From: Caprella mutica | Taxonomy: Eukaryota; Arthropoda; Malacostraca; Amphipoda; Caprellidae | Assembly (NCBI GenBank): GCA_947561585.1 | Contig: CANNZV010002553.1 | Location: 1 to 64,000, forward strand | Length of the DNA stretch: 64,000 nucleotides | Reading direction: 5' to 3' | Shown here: positions 34,966 through 46,410 of the stretch, one piece after another | Position numbering within the stretch: the stretch's first letter is position 1 | Layout of the letters: each line of letters starts with the position of its first letter | Position numbers and translations under genes: made by a program | The notes under the pieces: generated by a model | The model's input: the letters and a program-made list of their open reading frames with translations, nothing else | What the model was told of the DNA's origin: nothing | The model's database searches: none

Positions 34966-36268
34966 TGCTATCAGTTGTAGAAAACGAAAACTCTTCTGCT
35001 AGCAGTTGTATACAACTGAAACTCTTGTGCTAGCAGTTTTATACAACTGAAACTCTTGTGCTAGCAGTTGTATACAACGGAAACTCTTGTGTTAGCAGTC
35101 GTATACAACTGAAACTCTAACTCTTGTGCTAGCAGTTGTATACAACTGAAACTCTAACTCTTGTGCTAGCAGTTGTATACAACTGAAACTCTAACTCTTG
35201 TGCTAGCAGTTGTATACAACTGAAACTCTAACTCTTGTGCTAGCAGTTGTATACAACTGAAACTCTAACTCTTGTGCTAGCAGTTGTATACAACTGAAAC
35301 TCTAACTCTTGTGCTTGCAGTTGTATACAACTGAAACTCTAACTCTTGTGCTTGCAGTTGTATACAACTGAAACTCTAACTCTTGTGCTAGCAGTTGTAT
35401 ACAACTGAAACTCTAACTCTTGTGCTAGCAGTTGTATACAACTGAAACTCTAACTCTTGTGCTTGCAGTTTTATACAACTGAAACTCTAACTCTTGTACT
35501 AGCAGTTGTATACAACTGAAACTCTAACTCTTGTGCTAGCAGTTGTATACAACTGAAACTCTAACTCTTGTGCTTGCAGTTTTATACAACTGAAACTCTA
35601 ACTCTTGTGCTAGCAGTTGTATACAACTGAAACTCTAACTCTTGTGCTAGCAGTTGTATACAACTGAAACTCTAACTCTTGTGCTAGCAGTTGTATACAA
35701 CTGAAACTCTAACTCTTGTGCTAGCAGTTTTATACAACTGAAACTCTAACTCTTGTGCTTGCAGTTGTATACAACTGAAACTCTAACTCTTGTGCTAGCA
35801 GTTGTATACAACTGAAACTCTAACTCTTGTGCTAGCAGTTTTATACAACTGAAACTCTAACTCTTGTGCTTGCAGTTGTATACAACTGAAACTCTAACTC
35901 TTGTACTAGCAGTTGTATACAACTGAAACTCTAACTCTTGTGCTTGCAGTTTTATACAACTGAAACTCTAACTCTTGTGCTAGCAGTTGTATACAACTGA
36001 AACTCTAACTCTTGTGCTAGCAGTTTTATACAACTGAAACTCTAACTCTTGTGCTAGCAGTTGTATACAACTGAAACTCTAACTCTTGTGCTTGCAGTTT
36101 TATACAACTGAAACTCTAACTCTTGTACTAGCAGTTGTATACAACTGAAACTCTAACTCTTGTGCTTGCAGTTTTATACAACTGAAACTCTAACTCTTGT
36201 ACTAGCAGTTGTATACAACTGAAACTCTAACTCTTGTACTAGCAGTTGTATACAACTGAAACTCTTGT
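34966..36268. repeat. 37-bp satellite with 16-bp palindrome
   Basis: About 35 units; early ones are 31 bp and later ones 37 bp after gaining CTCTAA. Each contains CAGTTGTATACAACTG, a perfect palindrome. Variant units (TGCTTGCAG, TTTTATACAAC, TGTACTAG) recur in repeated order, indicating higher-order duplication. Confidence 0.95.
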
Positions 36269-36841
36269 GTTCTGAAGATCAATTTATTTAGGTTTTATTT
36301 GGTACCATTTTTGAAACCGGTAACTGTGTTTTGTTTTTAGTACATTTCGCTCCTTATTTGACAACGCAAAAAAAAGTATTTTTGAGTTATCCATATTGAC
36401 ATATTCATCTTCAATCTCTGATTTTCTTGGTAAAAGTTTCATAATTGCAGCTCAAATATTGACCGCTATAGAGGCAAATCAATGTCCTAACGATATAACA
36501 TAAATGTCATAATTATAAAAAATTATGATAATATTTGATTTTGTAAGTATAAATTAATTTCTACTTTCATTAACTTCAGAGGCCTATTTGATTTTTAAAG
36601 AAATGTTTCACCTATGTTGTTTTGGGGATATTCACAATATTGAGAGCTCTTTATGCCCAAAATATTTCTATAATATTTTTGTAATAGGTAGGCAAAGAAA
36701 GTATATTGAAAAAATAATTGTTTTTAAGTTTTAATCAATGTAAGCGCATGCATGTGTTGTAATAAAAGAAAGAGAACACATGTGTTCATCCGGTCGTTTA
36801 AGAAAAATAACTCAAAAAACTTCACCAAGTACTTCAATCCA

Positions 36842-37034
36842 GGGTTGTGACTTTTTGTAAAAATATGCTCTTAAAACTATAAACTCCATGAATGTTATAA
36901 ACGACATCAAAATTTAGGGTATTGGAACTTCCTATCGCTAAACTAGAAGGGTTCTACACAATATTTTTCATGTCGCGCTTAGGATTACATGGAATTTATA
37001 TTTTTAGAGCATGTTTTTTACAAAATGTCACACC
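36842..37034. mobile_element. MITE family 3, diverged copy
   Basis: GGTTGTGACTTTTTGTAAAA, AATATGCTCTTAAA at the left; AGAGCATGTTTTTTACAAAA TGTCACACC at the right. Internally GGGTTCTACACAATATT parallels the other copies. Confidence 0.65.
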
Positions 37035-37209
37035 CCTGTACATCACTTAAAAGAGGACATATGTGTCACCTTAAGGCACAAGGGGTTAAACATTCAGTGC
37101 AACTTTTTTACTATCACTGAAATTTGAATGAAGTTTTTCGGGAACATCAATAATAGAATAATATTCAATTATTTGACATTTATAAGCCTTAATTAAATTA
37201 AATGATTGA

Positions 37210-37295
37210 CGCCATCTAGTGGCGAGTGAAAACTTCAAATTACGTGCGTGTGTCACAATATTTGTCCCCAAATCTGTACCAACGCCATCTAGCGG
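37210..37295 (-). promoter_or_regulatory. Two CTCF-like motifs
   Basis: CGCCATCTAGTGGCG (37210-37224) and CGCCATCTAGCGG (37283-37295) are, on the minus strand, CGCCACTAGATGGCG and CCGCTAGATGGCG. Both fit the conserved CTCF core CCRSYAGRKGGC. Same orientation, 73 bp apart, between the ligand gene and the Gr cluster. Function is inferred from motif only. Confidence 0.4.
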
Positions 37296-38121
37296 TACAA
37301 CTGACTATTTTTCCATTTAACCCTAATTTATCAGCTTTTTCATTATATTAAGTTGCAATTTAATAAAAAAACATTAATGTATGTCCATTAGTTAATGTTA
37401 ATACCCACTTTCCAGTAACTATATTAAATTCAATTCAGTACCTACAGTCTTTACAGACCATAATTTTATGGTAGGTGCCAATCCTCCCATTTTTGTAGGC
37501 AAGTCATCACAGTTGGATATCATGATAATTGCTGTAATTATTGTTATATTTAACACTACCTATGGAGTGTAACCAATTTAAAATGTTTTAATAACAATTT
37601 ATGAGTTAATTTGTGCTTTATGATGGATTATATGATGTATAAATAAAACTGTTGTATCAATGATACCGCATGCAGGTATCATGGATACCAAAATGTTAAA
37701 TAACAATTACTATACAGGCAAGCCTGTAATAAAAGAATAAAACTAATTATTTACCTATACAGAGTGAGAGTTAAGCTATTGTTGAATAATAATAATTTTA
37801 ATACATTCGCTACTTCGAACTTTTACCGGGTCTAGGACATTTCTTGAGACGCCGTGTCATGGGGTAAAACAACATACATAATGAATAATGTTTATGATAT
37901 CATCAATCCAGTCAGGCCCTACTTTAATTACCCAAATCACTGCTCAGTCCTATAACAAAATTAACGTTAACTGGATGACGGGCACTCGTAGAGCGTATAC
38001 CTTAGCCGACGCTTATAAATGATCTTGACCATCCAATAATCCTTAAGTTATAAATGACCATGACCTTTGACCCGTTGTCTCTCAAAATCTAGTCAAATTG
38101 TTCCTGGATAATGACCAATCT

Positions 38122-39091
38122 GGTCTAGGACATTTCATCCACGGACATTTCGTGCACGTAATGCTCTATTTTGTATTTTAAAGTGTATATGGGATATAAT
38201 AATGTCATATCATTTTTCACTATTACATTTATGGTGTCCGGACAATTCGTCGCCGATATAAAATAAAGGATTTATAATTTATAATATAATTATAATTGGT
38301 GAAAGCGTATTCGTTTAAAGGGATCTAATTTTTTTTCAGCAAAATAAGTTATTGGTATAATGCACTTTTACCTCATAATACAATATTGATAGGTATATCG
38401 ATAATTACAAATAAATTTAATATGTAAGTATATTTAAAGTTGGTTTTCATTGATGCTTCACATTTAAATGGAGAGGAAAATCAAGCTATTGCTAAATTTC
38501 AATAAACTTTCTCAAAGTGATAAAATCCACCAAAAAAGAAAATTCAGGGATAGGAATAACCATATCTTAAATGTGATCAGCAATTACGATGCAAATGATA
38601 AAATATCTTTTTGAAAGCCGTTATTCACAATATAAAATTTTGACTAAATTCATATAATTTTCATATCTCAAACATTGTTGCCTAGGGTTTTTTTTTAAAT
38701 GGACATGGCATTAATCAATCAATTGTTTGTCCTGTCAACGAAGAGAACGGTGAACATTGTGTTACAGTTTAGTCTTGTTTCAGTGATTTTATACATGAGC
38801 TGTAACATTTTCTTTGCTTTAATATAGCAATGTTTGTTAATTGGTTTGCTTTTTACACTGTCGACATGAACATTTAAAATCTTTCCTTTCTGTTTAAATT
38901 TTAATAATTTTTTCTATATTCGCGATCAAAATTAGCTCATTAAAAATATATTATGATAAGAAACATAACTTTTATTTGTAATTTTCAAAAAATTATAATT
39001 ATACTATAAAATAATAATATCTCATTAATTTCTAATCGACGACGAAGTGTCCGGGGACGAATTGTCCGGGCGACGAATTGTCCTAGTACCA
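38122..39091. mobile_element. Element with GGACATTTCGTC terminal motifs
   Basis: Left end GGTCTAGGACATTTCATCCA and CGGACATTTCGTGCACG. Inverted right end CGACGAAGTGTCCGGGGACG, AATTGTCCGGGCGACGAATT, GTCCTAGTACC. About 970 bp with one internal GTCCGGACAATTCGTCGCC (38234). No transposase ORF. A similar left end GGTCTAGGACATTTC occurs at 37838 and right-type ends at 41006-41085, so elements may be nested. Confidence 0.75.
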
Positions 39092-39520
39092 CATTAATAG
39101 CCAGGTGTAACTATATAATATTTTTTACGATTTAAGTGATTTACGCTGAAACATTTCATATGAACACAAACAAAATGTTTATCTATCGATTAAAGTTATA
39201 AAATTAAATAAGCTAAACGGGTTGACTGTATTTTTAACTTATTTACCTTCTTTAATATTTTGCATTAATCAATGAGGTATCACTATTTGAAAAATAGAAC
39301 TGAAATAACAGGGTACTGACAAGACTGAATGTATGGAAACGTAAGAAAGAGAATAAAATAATTACAATAGAGGTAAATACTAATTATTTTATATAGTTTT
39401 ATTATGAATCCAAAAATATAGAGCAGTCCGATAACATGGATATTTTTACGTTTAAATAATTAAACTAACACTAAAAAGTACCAATATCTAGCTAATTCTT
39501 TTATAATTTTTGTATATATA

Positions 39521-39913
39521 TTGCGAATATACACCACAAAATTGTAGTTATTGAGAATATACACCACAAAAAAATCTTCGTTTTCTATATTTATGTACTG
39601 TAATAACTTCGAGATATGACTCGCTATTTTTACATATTCAGTTTTATTCAGTATTCAGTTTAATTATTTTACTGTTGCCGGTGTATTATGCTTCTGTTAG
39701 ACACTTGCTTTCTTGAGATGCGAGCATATCAGAGGCGGAGAGTTGAAATTGTGGGCGTGGCGTTATTGCTACTCTCAATACCAAGTGTGCCACGATAGTG
39801 AGAGTGGCTGGGTAGCTCTTGATTATGATAAAATCTGCGGTATGAATGTTTTACACATTGTCACGTACAATATATTGTGGATTTAAAATTTTGACAGTGG
39901 TGTATATTCGAAC
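39521..39913. mobile_element. Inverted-repeat element, ATATACACCAC ends
   Basis: Two left units (TTGCGAATATACACCACAAA at 39521 and a diverged one at 39552) and an inverted right end TGGTGTATATTCGAA. It encloses the 39668-39790 arm of a larger foldback. Confidence 0.6.
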
Positions 39914-40880
39914 CACATTGTTTAACTGCAGCTTATCAATAACTACATCAACCGAACTGAAACGGACATTGAGTAGAATAAATAAATTAAAGACAATTTG
40001 GAGCAATTAAAGATAACAGACCACAGTTAAATTCTGGTCCGTTATCTTTACTAGCTTAATTTCTGGTCCGTTATCTTTACTTGGCTAAATTATTAATATT
40101 TGACCTATAATTGGGATAAGAATATAATTTTGTAATCATCGATACCACTTAAAGGATTTAAGCAGCAGTTTTTTTCATTATTTTACTACTCGTTCTTCAC
40201 AAAATGGATTACGTTCTTTTTTTCATCAATCCTTTCAATTAATAGAATATGCAAAATAAATGTATAATCATTAATAATATAATTTATAATGTAGCATATT
40301 TATAAAATATTCTAAAGCAATTAAATATTTAATAAAACTAAAATAAAGTTTTCTGGGCTGTTAACTTTACTAGCTTAATTTCTGGTCCGTTATCTTCACT
40401 AGCTTGTGAAGATTTTCTTGTCCGTTATCTTTAACAGCTTAATTTATATTATCTTTACTTGCTCCGAAAAATTTTTGTCCACCTGTTTCTTTTCGATTAA
40501 AATTCACAACCTCCAATTTGAGTACAATAAATCTACTATGACATTAAGCAAATGTTTTTGATTTTCTCCCCACCTTACTAATTATTAGACATATTTTTAT
40601 TATTTTCGATCAAATTAATGGAATAATCATTATAATTGTCTATTTTAAATCGCATTATTATTATAATAATAACAATATTATGTTATAATCCGCAACCATA
40701 ATCAACTCTACCTCAAATACATGATTGACATAGGTACATAAAGCTAATCAGCCTCTCCTACCATTTGGGCTTGGCAATAATAAGGCCACGCCCAAATTAA
40801 TCAACACTCCGCCTCATAAATGCACGCATATCAGGAAATCACGCGTCTAGCTCACAGAAGCTTAATACACCGGCGAGAAG
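39668..40880. repeat. Large foldback: 120-bp arms around a nested element
   Basis: Left arm 39668-39790 (GCCGGTGTATTATGCTTCTG, ATATCAGAGGCGGAGAGTTG, GGGCGTGGCGTTATTGC) is an inverted copy of the right arm about 40755-40880 (GGCCACGCCCAAATTAATCA, ACTCCGCCTCATAAATGC, CTTAATACACCGGCGAG). Between them lies the AAAGATAACGG element. Confidence 0.75.
39998..40467. mobile_element. Element with repeated GGTCCGTTATCTTTACTAGC ends
   Basis: Left end GAGCAATTAAAGATAACAGA. Direct and inverted CTGGTCCGTTATCTTTACTA units at 40034-40085 and 40360-40470. Final inverted end TTATCTTTACTTGCTCC. Noncoding. Confidence 0.65.
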
Positions 40881-41005
40881 GAGGAGAGATGATTGCAATA
40901 AGAATTTGGAAAGAACAAGAATTTCTAATTACCACCAACAAAAGGTGTTTTCTATTTTATATTGTACATAGAATATATATAAATAATATATAATAAAAAA
41001 AATGA

Positions 41006-41085
41006 ATTCCGTGGACGAATTATCTGTAAATGAAATGTCCGTGGACGAAATGTCTGAGTACGATTGTCTGTGCACGTGACCAATT
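41006..41085. repeat. GGACGAAATGTC motif cluster
   Basis: Four tandem-like motifs: GTGGACGAATTATCTG, AATGAAATGTCC, GTGGACGAAATGTCTG, TACGATTGTCTGTGCACGTG. Right-arm type of the 38122-39091 family. Confidence 0.7.
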
Positions 41086-41315
41086 ACCCAATCAAATTCT
41101 AGGCTATTGTGTTGAATTTTAACCCATAGAAAATGAAATGTTTACATAACATGTTCATTGTTCAAATATGTTTTCTAAGTATATAAGGGCGAATGTCTCA
41201 CTATAATCGGTTAACTGAAGCCCTTAGCGGCACGTTTGGACATGTTCTGACAGGTTTTATGACAGTATTTCATTGTATAAATTCCACCTACTTTTAAAGA
41301 GTCACAATTATATAA

Positions 41316-41450
41316 TAAGTTCGGTCAAGTCTCGCTCTTATTAACATTTGTAATAAGTCTGAGTCGAGATTTATGGTAAATAATACTATATTTTTTCTTA
41401 TGTGATTGGAAAATTGTAACCTGTTCGATGACGCAGAACTTATCTTAATT
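41316..41450. mobile_element. MITE family 1 remnant upstream of Gr1
   Basis: Right end TTTTTTCTTATGTGATTGGA to GACGCAGAACTTATC is clear. The left end (AAGTTCGGTCAAG) is weak. Confidence 0.5.
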
Positions 41451-41714
41451 AAGTTTTCTTAATTTGTTCAAACCGAATTAATTTAACGATCGCGAATGCC
41501 TTTAACTATATTACTTCTAGCAGAAAGTCAACAACAATGTCAAACACAGTGAATCAATTACGTAATGTCAAACACAGTGAATCAATTATGTAAATATGTT
41601 TTTCGGACATAGATCGGCTTAATATTTTAGTCATTTATAGTTTGAGAGCTGCGACATTGTCTTCTTCTCTAAATTAGATAATTTTGGTAGACCAGAAGAA
41701 ACAAACAGGCTGAA

Positions 41715-44700
41715 ATGGACACCTCCTCAAGTCTAAGAAAAGGATTCACGTTGCTGAAATTCCTGGGAGCTTTTCCGTACTCTTGGTCATCTGGAAAAAA
41801 TGTGGTGGAACTTTCTTATAATTTATGGCTGTATTGTTTCGCAAATTTACTTTACATCTTGATCAGCATGGCTCATTTTGGAATATGGGAATCCTTGCAA
41901 TTCTATAATGGTTGTAAAACTTTGAAGATAGTAACAAGCTTCGTTATGATGGTAGTTTGGGTCACCCAGATTGTCGGAATTAAAATAAATCATTTCTTCA
42001 ACAGGACTTCTATGCGAATTTGTTTCAGATTTCTTTTGAAAAAACAAAACCGTGACTATAAATTGAGTAACTATTTGTCATTTGTTTTGATATTAACAAC
42101 TTTTACGCTTCTCGCTAGTCAGACATCTGTGATTATCTCGTCAACAAATTATGGGCCCATGGCGGCTGCAATTTACCACTCTTTGCTCGATTTAGATATT
42201 CAATTTACTATTTTCTTGAACATTGCCGTTCTGAGACTCTTCATGGAACTGATTTCAGCTAAATTGAATGATATGTTTGATTATTTTGAAGTGAAATTCA
42301 TTAAGGATGATTATCATACTCTTATCATACCAAGAAAAATAGAATCGGGAAACAACGTTGAACATTATTCAACTAAAAAGGAATTTCTTCAGGACATTCA
42401 AGATATACGGAGAGTAATCCGTCATTTCCAAAGATTCTTCCAGACACCAGTTCTGCTCTTGTTATCAACACTGCAAGTTATTTATATTTCTTTTATTATA
42501 AAAGTGATATACCAAGAAGAAAATGGTGGTGGCATTGTTATGCAGTGGTATAGAATATTCTCTACAATCACCCAGTTCTTTGAGATGATGTTGCTCATCG
42601 ACTCTCAACATGGCTACTGTGTTTCAGTAAGGAATATCCTGGATTTATCTTGAAATAAGTGATTTTTATTGTACTTGCAAGTTATTTAATTGTATACTAT
42701 CGTAAAATTCTATTTTAATGTACAGAAAGAAAAAGCAATTGAAAAAGTAAAAAAAATCAAGTTTTACAACGAACTTGGCACTATCGACAAGGTTAGATGA
42801 ACCAATGTTTATAGCTTCTTATAGCATTTCATGAACCGTGTTTTTCAATCAGAATTTCAATTATTATAATAATGCTCTATTTTCGACAGAAATTACTAAC
42901 TTGCATTCAGCACGAAGTTGAGAGTATGCCAGAGTTTAGTGTGTTCGGAATGTTTACTCTTGGACGCCATTGCTTCTTAGCGGTAAGTTGAAATCTGTTA
43001 TCATTTTCAACCTAATTTTCTAAATATATTTTGGAGTAATAATATGAGAGGCTTACCCAGATTTACTAGTGAGATGATGCTTGACGATATTGCGAAATAT
43101 AGAAGAGGTCTTCTCGTGATTGGGTGGTCGATGTTCTCTGTTGATTGAAATATACTTCAATTCTTTCTCTGTTTTATCTACTATGGAGTGGATCCAGGGT
43201 ATAATAGTTACTGTACATCTCGTGGGGTATGGCATTTAGTTTAGTTTTTCTTTCCTTGTAAAGAGACTCTCTCATCTGTGATTTTTTAGTCAATGAGATG
43301 AAATCGCCACCCAGGATCCGCTCAATCCTACCCTAGCTGGTCAAACATTTACCCGGTACCATGGTGTTGCGAGTTGTCTCACCTGCCTGTATTATGGTGC
43401 CTGTAAGGGAGCGTATTGAATATTAAATCTAAGGCCGCGAGCACACCAAAAGAGAGATAGCAAGAAATATTGCAAGATTGAACTGGATAACATGGTAATA
43501 CTATCTAGTGCGTACACTGAAAGAGAGTCCAATAAGTGAAAGAAAGATTGCAAGATAGTCAAAGATAGAACTCACCTCTCTGATGACTTCTCGCCGAACT
43601 AATATCTTCAAGTTGAGTACTTCCAAGGTACAATATGAACTACAAGGTAGAGTATTGCGCAGGTTCATATCAAGATGATTACAGTTCTATTGTGGAAGAT
43701 CCTTCGGTGACCGGGGATAATTATTTTTACATAGAAACATGGTATGTTATTCATTCATTTCAGAATCGAATGCTTAACTTCGTTTTATTTGACTAAACTG
43801 ATTGAATTCAGCATTGCCTCAATTATCCTCAAGATATATTAACTCTATGCATTGATACGAGTGTTGACTCTTCTGCGCTTAAATAAATACGAACGCACAG
43901 ATGTGACCCTGCAATTACATATTCTTTATACTCTATGGCTGGATAAATAGTTAGTTAAATAGTACAAAAGGACTTGCTGGTAAAATATTATATAAAGATT
44001 TGTACATTGGTTGTTTGTGCAGTGTACGGATTCCATAAAAAGTGTTTAACCCGCTGTAAAATATATAAAGTATGTAATCTAATATTGCAGGGTCACACCT
44101 GTGCGTAGTTGTTTGTGAGCTGAAGAGTCAAAAATTCGTATCAAGGCATAGCATACCTTGTAAGTTAATGTATCTTGAGTACTTCAGAGTGATTTCAGAT
44201 TTAACACAGGTAGGTGTTACATCAGGCACGCTCCGCTATGCAGTGTTACAAGCTGACCACACGTTATTTTGGCGTGTGCGTGAACAATCTTTCTTGCTAC
44301 TTTTATTTTAGTGTTCGCGTGGCCTAATACAGAAAATATCAATATCTCCGGTTGGTTTAAATTAACAAACTCTGATTAGGTACTCTAGGTATTATCTCAC
44401 ATTCACATCACTAAATATTTCAGGGTATGTCAGTTAAATCCTATTAATTGGTTTATATTTGCTATTGCCAAAATTCAGATAGATAAATCTTCAAAAATAA
44501 GAGACAAAATGGGGTTGGAACAGACTTTAGGTGAAATTTTTGGCTCCAATTGACTTACAGTTTGCCATACTCTGAAAAATGATATCCCTCTCACTACTCG
44601 ACCAGTATCACGCATGATACTATAGGTATCACGCGTATCAATTAATATCACAATCTACTTCATCTAACCTTTTCGACTTAGAAAGTTCTTCTAAATCTTC

Positions 44701-45183
44701 CCTCGTCGACTGGTTTGTAAGATTCTAGTGTTGCCACTCTATGATAGAGCATTGGTGATTCGGTTGGGGAATACCAAATGGACTTTTGGAAAAAGCTATA
44801 TGATTTAAAGAGGAAATATGAATGACTTTCTATTATAGTAAATTTGGGAATTTTATTTTCAATGACTATAGTTATATTTTGATTATTGGCGTTATAATAA
44901 TGAAAAAAATTGGTAATGAATAATTTAGAAGTTATTTTGGTATATTTTGTTATGAGTTTACAAAATTTCTGTTGGAAATTAATTTAATATTTCGATATTC
45001 ATTTTGCAGCTACAAGAAACAAATTACAAAACCAATCTTTTTCATTTGGGATATATAATAGTACCATCATTCTTTTTTCAGATCATAAGCTGCACCCTAA
45101 CTTATGTGTTGCTGATGGTACAATTCAAAGAGAGTAATTATTTCATGGAAGGATTCAATAGTACCAACAAGAACTATTACTAG
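41715..45183 (+). CDS. Gustatory-receptor-type chemoreceptor 1
   Basis: Exons 41715-42626, 42726-42791, 42890-42982, 45082-45183; all GT-AG, phase 0; 390 aa, normal for insect Grs. Hydrophobic segments at about 36-56, 72-91, 119-142, 150-178, 244-266, 278-298 and 358-372 fit seven transmembrane helices. Exon 4 contains the family signature TYVLLMVQF (364-372). Expected to be an inside-N ligand-gated cation channel subunit in gustatory neurons (family knowledge); the ligand is unknown. The start is the first Met, after GCTGAA; the upstream 190 bp is homologous to the same region of Gr2 and contains a 31-bp duplication (GTCAAACACAGTGAATCAAT). Intron 3 (2.1 kb) holds nested MITEs. Most similar to the next gene. 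Confidence 0.9.
43431..44326. mobile_element. MITE in Gr1 intron 3, AGGCCGCGAGCAC ends
   Basis: Left AAGGCCGCGAGCACACCAAA AGAGAGATAGCAAG; right inverted CTTTCTTGCTAC then GTGTTCGCGTGGCCTAA. Same family as 48863-49196 in Gr2 intron 3, enlarged by the inner element 43828-44181. Confidence 0.65.
43828..44181. mobile_element. Inverted-repeat element nested in Gr1 intron 3
   Basis: Left CTCAAGATATATTAACTC, GATACGAGTGTTGACTCTTC, ACAGATGTGACCCTGCAA; right the complements TTGCAGGGTCACACCTGTGC, GAAGAGTC, CGTATCAAGGC, GTTAATGTATCTTGAG. Arms exceed 100 bp. Confidence 0.75.
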
Positions 45184-46410
45184 TTAAATCTACTACTTTA
45201 TGAAGAATATCAATGTTCAGTACTGTACCTATTTAACCCAATGTTTAGGTAACCGAATATTTCCGTATTGTGTACAAAAAGGAAAACCAGGAAGATATAG
45301 TACAAGTAAAGCTTGTACAGCGGATGATCTTTAATCGGACTCCCTCTATAAAAGAAAAAAATTGTCCATTCTACCGGACTGCAGCTCGCTACAATGAATT
45401 CTTAAATTTGTTATATGGTTTAATAAATATTTTACTCGTCTACCAATTATCTAGTCAAACATTGATTAAATTCAGATGTATTACAATTTACAATCAACAC
45501 TTAATGTCTTGTTTTCAGATTTTCACTATTTTGATTATAGGTTACTTTTTTCAGTCCCATTTTCTTTGATTAGAAAAGTCTTATAGAAATTAATAAGAAA
45601 TTATTTATTTTGTATGTTGTATCATTTACTTTATTCATTTATACTAAACAAAAAAATAAGAATCAGGAATTGAAATAATGTAATATTTATATTGTGTTCA
45701 GTTTAATTAACGATTATTAATTATGTTATTTAAATAACTATAAGATTTTCATTAAAAATTTATTTTCAATAATCTGAGATTGTTTACTTTCATGAGCGTT
45801 TCTTTACAAAGTTTAAATCCCCAATCGATGTAAAACTTCAGTCGCGCATAGCGTTCGTTGATCGGCACATAGCGGACACTTTTCCCGGTACATGTAGGTA
45901 CTGTTCGTTGTACGAGCTTTACCTGTAATCAAAAAATAATATAAATATACATATGCAATGTAGTTCTTATGGATAATCATTTAAATAATCTCCAAACGTA
46001 ACAATGAGTTTTCTTTTTCTTCTCTTTCGACTTTATGGATTCATACTACTGAATTATTCTATTTCTCTATTGTCGAATAAATTAAATCGATACAAATTCA
46101 CAAGTTATTATTTGGTGAACTGTGTTGATCTAATTCTAAACGATGACAACTATTTACTCATTATAATTATTCAACACGTAATTTACGAGTGTGTCCTGCA
46201 AAGAAATTAACAGTATATATTTCAAAGGAATAAATAAGTATCGGAATGTCAACAACAATGACAAACATAGTGAGTCGATAACGTAAATAGGTTTTATAGA
46301 CAAAGAGATGCTTGATATTTCAGTAATAGTTAATAGTTGCAGACCAGCGATTGTGGCTTCTTCTTCAAATTTGTTAATTTGAATAAGGTACGAGAAACAA
46401 AGAGGCCAAA
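45184..46410. other. Gr1-Gr2 intergenic
   Basis: 45600-45930 is an interspersed repeat with an inverted homologue at 55290-55640. 45997-46250 is homologous to the Gr3 upstream segment 51655-51905, and 46245-46410 to the Gr1 upstream segment. These are duplicated 5' flanks that probably contain the promoters. The 99-aa ORF at 45270-45569 has no recognised features. Confidence 0.5.

Larger units (their letters stand above)
36269..37827. other. Intergenic, mostly unique
   Basis: Contains a diverged MITE family 3 (36842-37034), a pair of CTCF-like motifs (37210-37295) and one MITE family 1 centre (37645-37690, GATACCGCATGCAGGTATCA). No gene seen. Confidence 0.5.

Noticed and set aside
45270..45569. 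99-aa plus-strand ORF after Gr1
   Set aside because: No family resemblance; lies just downstream of the Gr1 stop in repeat-rich sequence.
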